Below, piece by piece: positions 33,197-41,618 of a DNA stretch of 64,000 nucleotides. The notes under the pieces are model-generated. The model made no database searches and had not been told where the DNA came from. It was given only the letters and a program-made list of their open reading frames with translations. The stretch is from contig NZ_FOJG01000002.1 in the NCBI RefSeq assembly GCF_900110835.1, positions 620,001-684,000 of the forward strand. Direction: 5' to 3'. Each line of letters starts with the position of its first letter. Within the stretch, counting starts at the first letter, position 1. The stretch comes from Chitinophaga arvensicola. Lineage in GTDB: Bacteria; Bacteroidota; Bacteroidia; Chitinophagales; Chitinophagaceae. Both the position numbers and the translations under genes were made by a program.

Positions 33197-33240
33197 CGTC
33201 ATTATGACGCAAAGTAAAGCAATAAATATTAAATGACCAA
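33197..33240 (-). promoter_or_regulatory. Predicted promoter and operator of the PARG-NADAR-KptA operon
   Basis: On the minus strand a TTG (33240-33238), 20 nt, then TTACTTTG (33217-33210) fit the Bacteroidota -33/-7 pattern (TTTG and TAnnTTTG, two mismatches). The palindrome CGTCAT-T-ATGACG (33197-33209) follows immediately, covering the expected start site, which suggests a repressor operator. Confidence 0.55.
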
Positions 33241-33363
33241 GCGGGATTTAAAAAAGAAGGAGAAAAACAATAATAAAATGATGGGGAAATCTCAAAAGTA
33301 AAAAGAAGGCAATAAGAAGCGCGTAAATGAAAAATGTCGCCATCAGGCGCCTGAATTAAAAGG

Positions 33364-33390
33364 GGGCTGTCTTGAAATTTTGGACAGCCC
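33364..33390 (-). terminator. Terminator of the cytochrome c lipoprotein gene
   Basis: Stem GGGCTGTC/GACAGCCC (33364-33371 and 33383-33390), about 50 nt past the stop of the minus-strand gene at 33440; the minus-strand read continues CCTTTTAATT. Confidence 0.65.
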
Positions 33391-33439
33391 TATTCTTTAT
33401 TACGAAGAGAGTCATCTCATCCAGGCCTGCACGCAGCTA

Positions 33440-34873
33440 TCAGAATACAGATAAACGGGGGCTATCACAACCACACTTATATGAAGTGGGTTTTGGCCAC
33501 CTGGCGCTTGCCGGGGCGTCCATCTCCCAGCGATCCTTTACGGCCTCCTCCAACATTTCCCGTTCGATGGCAGCCGGATCTCCGGCCAGTTCACGAATAG
33601 CTTTTTCATATGCTCCGGGAGAGGATAGCTGTGGTTTAAGCTGCAATGTTTGCCTGATGCCTGTTTTAAAACCCGCTGAATCAAACAGGAGGCGGCCCGG
33701 CTGATCATCTACGACCATCACCCAGGCATCTTTGTCTGGAGGAAGATAGCCATTACCATCCCTGCGGAAGAAGCCATATTCATCTTTTGTTCCTTTGAGT
33801 AAGCCACCACGTAAAAAGACACCTTCATTGGGAATTACCAGGAACACCTGGGTGGTGTTACTAACGGGACCGGTTACACGCACACTGAGATAACTTTTTT
33901 GGGAAGCGGGATTGTCTTCCATTAGCCTGTCTGCATTCCACCAACCGAAAGCATTCACCATAAAATCATAGTGCTGATCAAGGGCCCGGTTTTTCAGCAC
34001 AATATCCACTATAGGAGATTTCGCCTGCATCAGCAGTGGATTGGATACTATAAGATACAACTCACAGCTGTCCCTTTTTTTGAGTGTGAGCTCGTAGCCT
34101 GCAGGGTCTATGCGCTTACTCTCACTTTCCAGCCAGGTCAGGAGCTGATCCATTTCTTTGGAGGTTGTGTTTGGGTATAATGGCATGGCGGCCTTATTAT
34201 ATTCCTGGTAAATGGTCCTGGCGTAGCAATCCTCACTGGCAAGCACTTCAGCATTATTACGGATAAAACCTTCCAGCCATTCCCGGGAATGTTTTGCGGT
34301 GACATGCAATAAAGGAGGGCCGGTGAACTTTTTGTTTACGTCGTGGCAGGACTTACAGTTTACTTCGAAAAACTGCTTACCTGCTGCCAGGTCTTCATTT
34401 GGAGGAATCACCTGAACAGGTGCCGGTTCCGTCCAGTTAATAATACTGTCCTTCCCGACAACACCTTTATACAGCAGCATGCCCGGTAATACTTTATTGG
34501 TATGCAGTTTTACGGTGAGGGGTTTCAGGATGGCAGCTGAAGGGTCATCTGCCGGCTGAATGAATATCATACCTCCGCTGCTGAGCGGCTGGTCGTTGCT
34601 TTGTGTGATAAGACCATTCAAAACAACATCTGCTGTGTAAAGGGCTTCCTTTACTTCCAGACGGAAGGCCTTCTCCTTTGCTGCCTGTATGGCCCCCGCC
34701 GGTACAAAGATACTGGTCCCCGTTGGCGTTTGCAGCAGGGTGTCTTTACGGGTATCAATAGTGAAATAAGTAGACGGCAAAGAGCCGGGGCTGTAGATTT
34801 TTTCAGGAAGTTCATTATTACAGGCGATACCGGCAATAACGATTAACAAGCTACCGATCAGAATTTTCTTCAT
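33440..34873 (-). CDS. Cytochrome c domain lipoprotein of unknown role
   Basis: A 477-residue exported lipoprotein (lipobox Cys18 in IVIAGIAC). The N-terminal about 150 residues hold a ZU5-like strand-rich part (TPTGTSIFVPAGAI). A single c-type heme site, Cys173-Lys-Ser-Cys176-His177, opens a monohaem cytochrome c domain, with the axial Met probably in the KAAMPLYP region. The C-terminal half is of unknown fold. It is anchored at a membrane and could transfer electrons, but no partner is nearby and the whole architecture is unusual. Confidence 0.75.
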   Translation of the reverse strand: MKKILIGSLLIVIAGIACNNELPEKIYSPGSLPSTYFTIDTRKDTLLQTPTGTSIFVPAGAIQAAKEKAFRLEVKEALYTADVVLNGLITQSNDQPLSSGGMIFIQPADDPSAAILKPLTVKLHTNKVLPGMLLYKGVVGKDSIINWTEPAPVQVIPPNEDLAAGKQFFEVNCKSCHDVNKKFTGPPLLHVTAKHSREWLEGFIRNNAEVLASEDCYARTIYQEYNKAAMPLYPNTTSKEMDQLLTWLESESKRIDPAGYELTLKKRDSCELYLIVSNPLLMQAKSPIVDIVLKNRALDQHYDFMVNAFGWWNADRLMEDNPASQKSYLSVRVTGPVSNTTQVFLVIPNEGVFLRGGLLKGTKDEYGFFRRDGNGYLPPDKDAWVMVVDDQPGRLLFDSAGFKTGIRQTLQLKPQLSSPGAYEKAIRELAGDPAAIEREMLEEAVKDRWEMDAPASARWPKPTSYKCGCDSPRLSVF

Positions 34874-34967
34874 GGGGATGAAATTGAAACAAAGATAGTA
34901 TGCTACCGGTTTCTATCTCCCTAAAATATTGATCCTGATAAAATTAATGGCAGATCTCAAAAATAAA

Positions 34968-34999
34968 TTTGGAATTCAATTGCACACAATTTAATTTTA
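34968..34999 (+). promoter_or_regulatory. Predicted ohr promoter with overlapping OhrR-like site
   Basis: TTTG at 34968-34971, 20 nt spacer, then TAATTTTA at 34992-34999 (one mismatch to TAnnTTTG). An imperfect dyad ACAATT-T-AATTTT (34986-34998) overlaps the -7 element and resembles the OhrR box ACAATT-N-AATTGT. The ohr ATG is 20 nt downstream. Confidence 0.5.
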
Positions 35000-35019
35000 C
35001 ACAATAAACATAATCACAC

Positions 35020-35445
35020 ATGGAAAAGATCGAAAAGTTATACACGGCACATGCTACTGCCACCGGCGGCAGAAACGGACACGTTAAATCTTCTGATGGC
35101 GTACTCGACCTGGAAGTAAGAATTCCAAAAGAAATGGGTGGTAGCGGCGGCGCTTACAGCAACCCGGAACAATTGTTTGCAGCCGGTTATGCTGCCTGTT
35201 TCGACAGCGCACTGAACCTGGTAATCAGAACACAGAAAGTAACCGCAGGAACCACCACCGTAAATGCAGAAGTAAGCATCGGTAAAAACAATAACGGCGG
35301 TTTTGGGTTATCTGTAAAGTTACAGGTAGCAATTCCGGATGTAGCGCCCGAACTGGCACAGGAACTGGTGGAAAAAGCACACCAGGTTTGCCCCTACTCC
35401 AATGCTACCCGTGGTAACGTTGAAGTTGAATTAGCTTTGATCTAA
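35020..35445 (+). CDS. ohr: Organic hydroperoxide resistance protein Ohr
   Basis: A 141-residue Ohr-type OsmC-fold peroxidase. It has the family start KLYTAHATATGGRNGHVKSSDG, the peroxidatic Cys in GYAACFDSAL, and the resolving Cys in HQVCPYSNATRGN. The Arg that supports catalysis is expected in the VRIPKEMGG region. It reduces fatty-acid and alkyl hydroperoxides, using dihydrolipoyl thiols in the cytosol. The MarR/OhrR regulator gene lies two genes downstream on the same strand, and a candidate operator overlaps the promoter. Confidence 0.95.
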   Translation: MEKIEKLYTAHATATGGRNGHVKSSDGVLDLEVRIPKEMGGSGGAYSNPEQLFAAGYAACFDSALNLVIRTQKVTAGTTTVNAEVSIGKNNNGGFGLSVKLQVAIPDVAPELAQELVEKAHQVCPYSNATRGNVEVELALI

Positions 35446-35455
35446 ACTCCATCTC

Positions 35456-36133
35456 ATGAAAGTATTAATCGTACTGACCTCGCACGACCAACTCGGGAAC
35501 ACCGGTCATAAAACCGGTTTCTGGGTGGAAGAGTTTGCAGCGCCCTACTACGTGCTGGCAGATGCAGGCGCTGAAGTAACGCTGGCTTCTCCGAAAGGTG
35601 GCCAGCCACCCATTGATCCGAAAAGTGAGCTGCCTGAATTCCAGACGGAAGCCACCAACCGCTTCAAAAGGGATGAAGCCTTACAACAGAAACTGGCGCA
35701 TACCATGAAGCTGGCCGATGCTGAAGCATCAGACTACGATGCCGTATTCTATCCCGGCGGCCACGGCCCCCTCTGGGACCTGGCCAACGATCCCAACTCT
35801 GTTACACTGATTGAAAACTTCTATCAGCAACATAAACCGGTAGCCTTTGTATGCCATGCCCCTGCGGCATTGCTCAAAGTAAAAGGCCCGGATGGACAAT
35901 CACTGGTAAAAGGGAAAGAAGTCACCGGTTTCAGTAATACAGAAGAAGAAGCCGTACAACTCACCCACGTTGTGCCGTTCCTGTTAGAAGATGAATTAAA
36001 GAAACTGGGTGGCATTTATAGCAAGGGAAACGACTGGCATTCCTATGCGTTGAAAGACGGCTTACTGATCACTGGTCAGAATCCCGGCTCCTCCACAGCG
36101 GTTGCCCAGATATTAATGGAAACATTCCCTTAA
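35456..36133 (+). CDS. DJ-1/PfpI family protein, type 1 glutamine-amidotransferase-like (Hsp31/YajL group)
   Basis: A 225-residue DJ-1/PfpI-superfamily protein. The nucleophile elbow is FVCHAPAALL with the reactive Cys, preceded by YDAVFYPGGHGPLWDLA with Gly-rich oxyanion-like turns. A conserved Glu probably lies in GFWVEEFAAPYY. Members act as glyoxalase III or deglycase-like enzymes and chaperones; electrophile or oxidation defence is the common theme. It starts 10 nt after ohr and precedes ohrR, so it belongs to the peroxide-stress unit. Confidence 0.92.
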   Translation: MKVLIVLTSHDQLGNTGHKTGFWVEEFAAPYYVLADAGAEVTLASPKGGQPPIDPKSELPEFQTEATNRFKRDEALQQKLAHTMKLADAEASDYDAVFYPGGHGPLWDLANDPNSVTLIENFYQQHKPVAFVCHAPAALLKVKGPDGQSLVKGKEVTGFSNTEEEAVQLTHVVPFLLEDELKKLGGIYSKGNDWHSYALKDGLLITGQNPGSSTAVAQILMETFP

Positions 36134-36157
36134 TTTTGGATCGTTAAATATGCCGCT

Positions 36158-36586
36158 TTGAAACAACTGAAATTATCGAATCAACTTTGTTTTTCATTTT
36201 ATGCCTTGTCAAGGCTGGTAACTTCACATTACCAGCCTTTACTGGCTCCCCTCGATCTCACCTATCCGCAATACCTCGTAATGCTCGCCCTCTGGGGAGA
36301 GGATGCCCTGTCTGTAAAAGCACTGGGACAACGACTCATGCTGGATTCTGGTACGTTAACACCCCTACTGAAAAGGCTGGAAGCCAAGAAACTCATAAAA
36401 CGTGTACGCAGCAAAGAAGATGAACGTGTAGTGCATATCCACCTGTCGGCCGCCGGCAAACAATTACAGCAACAGGCGGCGGATATCCCTGAAAAAATGA
36501 GTTGCAGCATGGGTTTCACTGAAACTGAATACAATACTTTGAAGCCCATGATCGACCAGATCCTGAAAAGGCACGCCAACGAATAA
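36158..36586 (+). CDS. ohrR: OhrR-type MarR family peroxide sensor
   Basis: A 142-residue MarR regulator matching OhrR: KLSNQLCFSFYALSRLVTSHYQPLL with the peroxide-sensing Cys at residue 11, LTYPQYLVMLALWGED, SVKALGQRLMLDSGTLTPLLKRLE for the winged helix and KEDERVVHIHLS for the wing. The start is TTG at 36158, because no ATG lies in frame before MLALWG and the alignment needs the N-terminal helix. It lies 24 nt after the DJ-1 gene. OhrR usually represses ohr until its Cys is oxidised. Confidence 0.93.
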   Translation: MKQLKLSNQLCFSFYALSRLVTSHYQPLLAPLDLTYPQYLVMLALWGEDALSVKALGQRLMLDSGTLTPLLKRLEAKKLIKRVRSKEDERVVHIHLSAAGKQLQQQAADIPEKMSCSMGFTETEYNTLKPMIDQILKRHANE

Positions 36587-36618
36587 ACGTTGTTTCCTCC
36601 CTGTCTCCTTAAAAAGGC

Positions 36619-36653
36619 AAAAGGGCTTCCCGCATTACGCAGGAAACCCTTTT
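36619..36653. terminator. Hairpin between convergent ohrR and susD genes
   Basis: Stem AAAAGGG-c-TTCC / GGAA-a-CCCTTTT with one mismatch (arms 36619-36630 and 36642-36653) lies between ohrR (stop 36586) and the susD stop (36681). It can act on both strands. Confidence 0.75.
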
Positions 36654-36680
36654 ACCAACACCGTTCACTGTACGGTTGGT

Positions 36681-38123
36681 TTATCGTGCCTTATAAGCTT
36701 CATTCTGTTCCATATTCACATTCGCATTCATTTCTGATTGCGGAATAGGTAAAATGGTGCGCTTATCTGTTTTATCGATCGTAATCGTTTTGTTGGTCAG
36801 GTATTTGGTAAACCCGAGTTTATTGCGGGTCAGATCAAATAACCGGTGGCCTTCAAACGCAAACTCCTTGCGGTTTTCATTGAGGATGATTGCCTGCAGC
36901 GCATCGCCGGTGGCCGTAACCGGCACCCAGGTAGCATCCGCACGCCCCGCCACGGTGTTCACATCAGCAGCAGCCAGGCCATCCAGTCCTTCATGCGCGC
37001 GGGCTTCTGCGCGGATCAGGTACATTTCCGCCAGGCGTATTACCCTGGAAGGCTCTTCGTAACTGGTGGTATTGGTATACTTCGTAATGAGGTAAGCCGG
37101 GTTTTCTCCGTTTTTACGCACGCCTTTGGTAACAAAACCACGTCTTACATCCGTAGATGCGTAAGCGTTATAGAGATCTTCCGTTGCCAGCCCGTCGCCA
37201 TAGCTACCGGATTGCCAGAGGAAATTCACCAGTGCATCGCTACCCAGGTTATCCAGGATGTTGTACTGGATTTCAAAAATCGCTTCTGTGCTGTTCTGCT
37301 TGCGCGATTCTTCGATGAGGGAAGCACGCGGCAACAACGTAAATCCACCTTTGGAAATAACGCTGGTAGCCAGTGAATCCGCTGCTGCCCAATCGCCCCT
37401 GTAAAGTTGTACCCTGGCCAGTAATGCTTTGGCTGCATAGTGGCTGATACGTCCCCTCAGAGATGATTTGAAGCCTACCGGCGAAGTGGGCATCGTGTTG
37501 ATCGCCGTGTTGAAATCGGCCACAATCTGCGTATATACTTCTTTCGCGGTATTTCTTTTGGGACTGATAATATTGGTGTTATCGGTCCCGCTTTTGATCA
37601 CCAGGGGAACGCCCAGGTGTGAGCCATCTGCGGTAGCATTATATGGTAATGCGAAAAAACGCATCAGGTCAAAATAAGCCAGGGCACGCAGTGCATAAGC
37701 TTCTCCTATGATGAACTGCGCTTCTGCTTTATCGGCGTCCGGGTACTCATTGGCGGATGCTTTCTCTATCAGCAGGTTGGCGTTTACAATCACCTTGTAC
37801 ATCTGCCGCCACATATCGCTGGAAGTACCGTCGGTAGTGATAGTGATGTATTGATCCAACGGCAGGTAACGTTTCTGGTTGACGGAGCTGATGAAAATAT
37901 TATCGCTCATCAGGTCGGGTACTATTATGGCATGACGGCCGTAATAAGCCACCGGTTGCATCAGGTTATAAGCGCCGGTGATGGCTGCGCGGGCGCCAGG
38001 CAAGTCTTTGATCACCATGTTGGCGTCCTGCTGTTGCTTCGGATCCAGTTCCAGGAAGCTTTTTTTGCAGGATGCCGACAAGAGCAATCCCACTGCGCCA
38101 CATATATATATCAGTTGTTTCAT
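36681..38123 (-). CDS. susD: SusD/RagB family nutrient-binding lipoprotein
   Basis: A 480-residue SusD-like surface lipoprotein (MKQLIYICGAVGLLLSASC, lipobox Cys19). The mature protein has the TPR-like alpha-rich SusD core: AQFIGEAYALRALAYFDLMRFF, YAAKALLARVQLYRGDW, a C-terminal LAEMYLIRAEARAHEGLDGLAAADVN and FAFEGHRLFDLTR. It binds glycan at the cell surface and caps the SusC channel. It follows SusC by 18 nt on the minus strand. Which glycan it binds cannot be read from sequence; the rhamnose region nearby is suggestive only. Confidence 0.95.
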   Translation of the reverse strand: MKQLIYICGAVGLLLSASCKKSFLELDPKQQQDANMVIKDLPGARAAITGAYNLMQPVAYYGRHAIIVPDLMSDNIFISSVNQKRYLPLDQYITITTDGTSSDMWRQMYKVIVNANLLIEKASANEYPDADKAEAQFIIGEAYALRALAYFDLMRFFALPYNATADGSHLGVPLVIKSGTDNTNIISPKRNTAKEVYTQIVADFNTAINTMPTSPVGFKSSLRGRISHYAAKALLARVQLYRGDWAAADSLATSVISKGGFTLLPRASLIEESRKQNSTEAIFEIQYNILDNLGSDALVNFLWQSGSYGDGLATEDLYNAYASTDVRRGFVTKGVRKNGENPAYLITKYTNTTSYEEPSRVIRLAEMYLIRAEARAHEGLDGLAAADVNTVAGRADATWVPVTATGDALQAIILNENRKEFAFEGHRLFDLTRNKLGFTKYLTNKTITIDKTDKRTILPIPQSEMNANVNMEQNEAYKAR

Positions 38124-38141
38124 GTGCTTTTAATTTGACGG

Positions 38142-41100
38142 TTAGAATTTGATATCAAGACCCAGTACCACTGTTCTGTAAATCGGTGCGTTCTGATCCG
38201 CTTTACCATCGATACCTACTTCCGGGTCGAAGTTGATCCGTTTGTCTTCAATATGTGTAAACAGGTTACTGGCCCTTGTATATACTCTTACTCCGCCCAT
38301 GTGTGCTGCTTTCATCAGGTAGGCAGGCAGGTCATACGATAAGGAAACATCTCTTAAACGGATGTAGTTACCGCTATACAGGAATCGGGTCGAAGAATAG
38401 CCACCGGACTGGGTTCCACCATATACAAACTTTGGTGCATCGGTAATATCACCTTGTTGTTTCCAGTGATTATCGTAGAAATACCTCGGAATACTGGAAG
38501 TACCACCGATCGCAGACGCACCGTCGCCATTGGCATTGGAGCCCCAGTTGTCATATACTTTATTACCATAGTTAAAGTAGAGAAGGGCGCTCAGCGTGAA
38601 ACCTTTGTAACTGAAAGTGTTGGTCAGACCACCAAAGAACTTCGGCAATACGCTTCCCTGGTCATACTGTACCGCATTTCCATATACATTGGTAGTTTTT
38701 GTTTTGGTACCATCGGTATACCACAGGGATTCACCATTATCCGGGTTCACACCTGCATAGCCTTTCAGGTACAACTGGTAAAAGTCGCCACCCACATGAC
38801 GATCGTATACATCCGTAAGAATAGGACTGGTCAGCGACAGGATCTCATTCTTTAAAGTAGAAATATTGAAGCTGGTATTCCAGGCAAAACCGTTGTTACG
38901 GGAAATGATGTTCTGAGAATTGATCTGGAATTCCCAACCACTGTTCTTCATACCTCCCACATTGGATAACAGGCTGCTGGCGCCATTGGTAGCCGAAATA
39001 GGCATATCCAGCAACAGGTCCGTTGTTTTACGGGTATAGTATTCAACAGTACCGGTAATACGATTTCTCAGTACACCAAAATCTACCCCCACGTTGAATG
39101 GTTTGTTCTTTTCCCAGGTGAGATAAGCGTTACCAAATTTGGAGAAATAGTAACCGGCGGCCTGATTGTAATCTCCTGTACTATACAACGCATTGGAAGC
39201 ATAGTTACCGATATCCTGGTTACCGTTTACACCATAGCTGGCGCGGAGACGCAGTTCAGACACGGCACGCAGGGATTTCATAAATTCCTCTTCTGCCAGG
39301 TTCCAGGAAGCTCCTACTGACCAGAAATTACCAAACCGGGTTTCCTTACCGAAACGGGAGGAACCATCTCTGCGTACTGAAGCACTGAGATAATAACGGG
39401 AACGGTAGTTATAGGCGGCATTGGCAAATACAGAGTTAAGGGAGTTTTCCGCCTGGCTGGAACCCGCATTGGTGGCAATAGCCGCGTTATCCATGGTATA
39501 GGTACCCGGCAGGAAATTCTGTACACCGGCGCTGTTACCGGAGCCACTTACTTTCTGGGCTTCGTAACCAATATATGCGTTGATGCCATGCTGACCGAAA
39601 TCTTTATTATAACGGAGAATGCTTGTATTTACCCAGTTGAGCGTTCTGTAAGTATAGTAATACGCTTCTCCCCCGTTGGTACGTGCAGTACCGATACCGC
39701 TTTTATAGAAAACCTGCTGATCATTGTAATTAAAGTCAATGCTGGCTTGATTTTCAATGCTCAGTGATTTACTGAATTCATACTTTGCGCTGGCATTACC
39801 CAATGCGCCGTAGTCGGATACAATGTTCCAGTTTTCCTTTACCACTGCCAGCGGATTATATTTATTCTGATAGCTCAGGTCGTAGAAACCATCGGCGCCG
39901 TATACACGCAGCCAGGGCATGTAACGTTTGTACATACGCACCGGGTTACCATTGGAGCCTTCATCCGGCTGCTGGTTTTTCTGGCGGTAATTCAGCTGCA
40001 TACCAATACGGAACGATAGCTTGTCAGTAGCCTGGTTATTGAATTTCAGGTTACCGGTAGCGCGTTTGAACTGACTGCCTTCCAGTGCGGCCTTGGTGGT
40101 ATAATAACTACCGGATGCATAGAAGTTGCTTTTTTCTGTTCCGCCGCTGGCAGAGAGATCGTATTGCTGGTACTGGCCGTTGCGGGTCAGTACGTCAAAC
40201 CAGTCTGTGTTAACCGTAGTGTCGATATTGGCATTTTTCAGCTGGGTTTGCAGGTAGGCTTCATCCTTACCGGCATTCTTCACACCTTCTCTCAGGAGCG
40301 ACAGCATTTCCGTGGTATTCAGCGGACGCTGGTTGTTGTCCATGGCAATCTGGTTGAAACCAAACTGAGTAGAAGCGTTGAATTTCGTTTTACCGCTTTT
40401 TCCCTTTTTAGTCGTGATCATGATCACGCCATTGGCTGCACGGGAGCCATAGATAGATGCGGCAGACGCATCTTTCAGCACCGTGAAGCTTTCGATATCG
40501 GCGTTATTCAGGCTGGTGGCGGCCAATGGCACACCATCTACCACGTATAACGGCGAGCTGCCGGCATTCACAGAACCAATACCACGGATACGGATATCGG
40601 GAGATGCGCCTGGCTGGCCACTACCGTTGCTGGCAATCACGCCCGCAACATTCCCCTGGAGATTTTCTTCCACGGAAACACGGCTGGAACCCTGGAAGGC
40701 TTCCGCTTTCAGGGTAGCGGCGGAACCGGTAAAGCTGGAACGCTTCTGGGTACCGTAAGCTACTACCACAATTTCATTAAGTGGATTGAGTCCGTCCGGC
40801 AGAGAAATGTTCAGGAGTGTTTCCTTATCGCCTACGGTAACGGTTTTCGATACTTTTTCAAAACCCACCGAAGACGCTACGATGGTATAGTTCCCATGTT
40901 TTAATCCTTTGATGATGTACACGCCTTCTGTATTTGAAGTAGCGCCCTGGCTGGTGCCCGATACATGTACCGTGGCGCCTACTACCGGATCTCCTTTCGC
41001 ATCAGTCACCTTACCCCGGATAATGCCGTCGTCTTTCACCACGGCAGAAGTAGCTGCCGGGGTAGTTTCTGCCGCCGGGTTATAGATAATGATATGATCA

Positions 41101-41492
41101 TTCACTACGCGGTAGCGCAGCGGTGTTTCCGCCAACAGCAGGTCCAGTTGTGCAGATACAGAGCGGGTACCTTTCGGAATGCTCACATTGTTAAAGGCAG
41201 CCACTTGCTCCTGGCTGTAGATAAAACGTACGGCTGCGAGGCGTTCTATGCGCAACAAGGCATCATTGAGTGACTCGTGCTGTATGTTTAGCGTAACAGC
41301 CGTTTTGGCCATTTCCTGTCCCTTACCGGTGGATGCCATCAGCAGTTGAGTGCTGGAAAAGGTAATAACAGCTGCGATTACATTTAATCTCATAAACAGA
41401 TTCAGCGTTCGTTGGTTGATAACCACTTTCCGGGGCGGATACGGGGCACGACCCTGTATATCTGCGCCGGGCAGAAGAGTAAATTTTTGCAT
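38142..41492 (-). CDS. susC: SusC/RagA family TonB-dependent glycan transporter with STN domain
   Basis: A 1116-residue outer-membrane transporter. I use ATG 41492; a TTG 9 nt upstream is in frame. After a signal and linker, an STN domain lies near residues 60-135 (NIQHESLNDALLRIERLAAVRFIYS), meaning it also signals to FecR. Then come the carboxypeptidase-regulatory domain (IRGKVTDAKGDPVVGATVHV), the SusC hallmark plug (ALLRVVDGVPL-type region, SSPLYVVDGVPL) with SIYGSRAANGVIMITTKKG, and a 22-strand barrel ending in LGLDIKF. It imports oligosaccharides with SusD. The upstream FecR and a divergent ECF sigma complete its control. Confidence 0.96.
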   Translation of the reverse strand: MQKFTLLPGADIQGRAPYPPRKVVINQRTLNLFMRLNVIAAVITFSSTQLLMASTGKGQEMAKTAVTLNIQHESLNDALLRIERLAAVRFIYSQEQVAAFNNVSIPKGTRSVSAQLDLLLAETPLRYRVVNDHIIIYNPAAETTPAATSAVVKDDGIIRGKVTDAKGDPVVGATVHVSGTSQGATSNTEGVYIIKGLKHGNYTIVASSVGFEKVSKTVTVGDKETLLNISLPDGLNPLNEIVVVAYGTQKRSSFTGSAATLKAEAFQGSSRVSVEENLQGNVAGVIASNGSGQPGASPDIRIRGIGSVNAGSSPLYVVDGVPLAATSLNNADIESFTVLKDASAASIYGSRAANGVIMITTKKGKSGKTKFNASTQFGFNQIAMDNNQRPLNTTEMLSLLREGVKNAGKDEAYLQTQLKNANIDTTVNTDWFDVLTRNGQYQQYDLSASGGTEKSNFYASGSYYTTKAALEGSQFKRATGNLKFNNQATDKLSFRIGMQLNYRQKNQQPDEGSNGNPVRMYKRYMPWLRVYGADGFYDLSYQNKYNPLAVVKENWNIVSDYGALGNASAKYEFSKSLSIENQASIDFNYNDQQVFYKSGIGTARTNGGEAYYYTYRTLNWVNTSILRYNKDFGQHGINAYIGYEAQKVSGSGNSAGVQNFLPGTYTMDNAAIATNAGSSQAENSLNSVFANAAYNYRSRYYLSASVRRDGSSRFGKETRFGNFWSVGASWNLAEEEFMKSLRAVSELRLRASYGVNGNQDIGNYASNALYSTGDYNQAAGYYFSKFGNAYLTWEKNKPFNVGVDFGVLRNRITGTVEYYTRKTTDLLLDMPISATNGASSLLSNVGGMKNSGWEFQINSQNIISRNNGFAWNTSFNISTLKNEILSLTSPILTDVYDRHVGGDFYQLYLKGYAGVNPDNGESLWYTDGTKTKTTNVYGNAVQYDQGSVLPKFFGGLTNTFSYKGFTLSALLYFNYGNKVYDNWGSNANGDGASAIGGTSSIPRYFYDNHWKQQGDITDAPKFVYGGTQSGGYSSTRFLYSGNYIRLRDVSLSYDLPAYLMKAAHMGGVRVYTRASNLFTHIEDKRINFDPEVGIDGKADQNAPIYRTVVLGLDIKF

Positions 41493-41539
41493 AAATTGCA
41501 ATTGGTTTTAAGTGTTCTACATCAATGTTTAAGACCTCT

Positions 41540-41576
41540 AAAGCAATCCTGGTTGCACCCGGGGTTGCTTTTTTTT
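41540..41576 (+). terminator. Plus-strand terminator between fecR and susC
   Basis: Stem AAGCAATCCT/GGGGTTGCTT (41541-41550 and 41561-41570) with two G-U pairs that exist only on plus-strand RNA, followed by eight T residues at 41569-41576. No plus-strand gene precedes it, so it points to an antisense transcript. Confidence 0.6.
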
Positions 41577-41618
41577 GTGTATAGGCGCTATGGTGGCATA
41601 TCTTATCCTTTAATTCGT

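Larger units (their letters stand above)
33117..33439. other. Control region of the ADP-ribose operon
   Basis: About 320 bases without a gene. Minus-strand promoter elements and a palindrome occupy 33197-33240. Hairpin 33364-33390 ends the cytochrome gene. Positions between about 33241 and 33360 are A-rich with no recognised structure. Confidence 0.6.
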
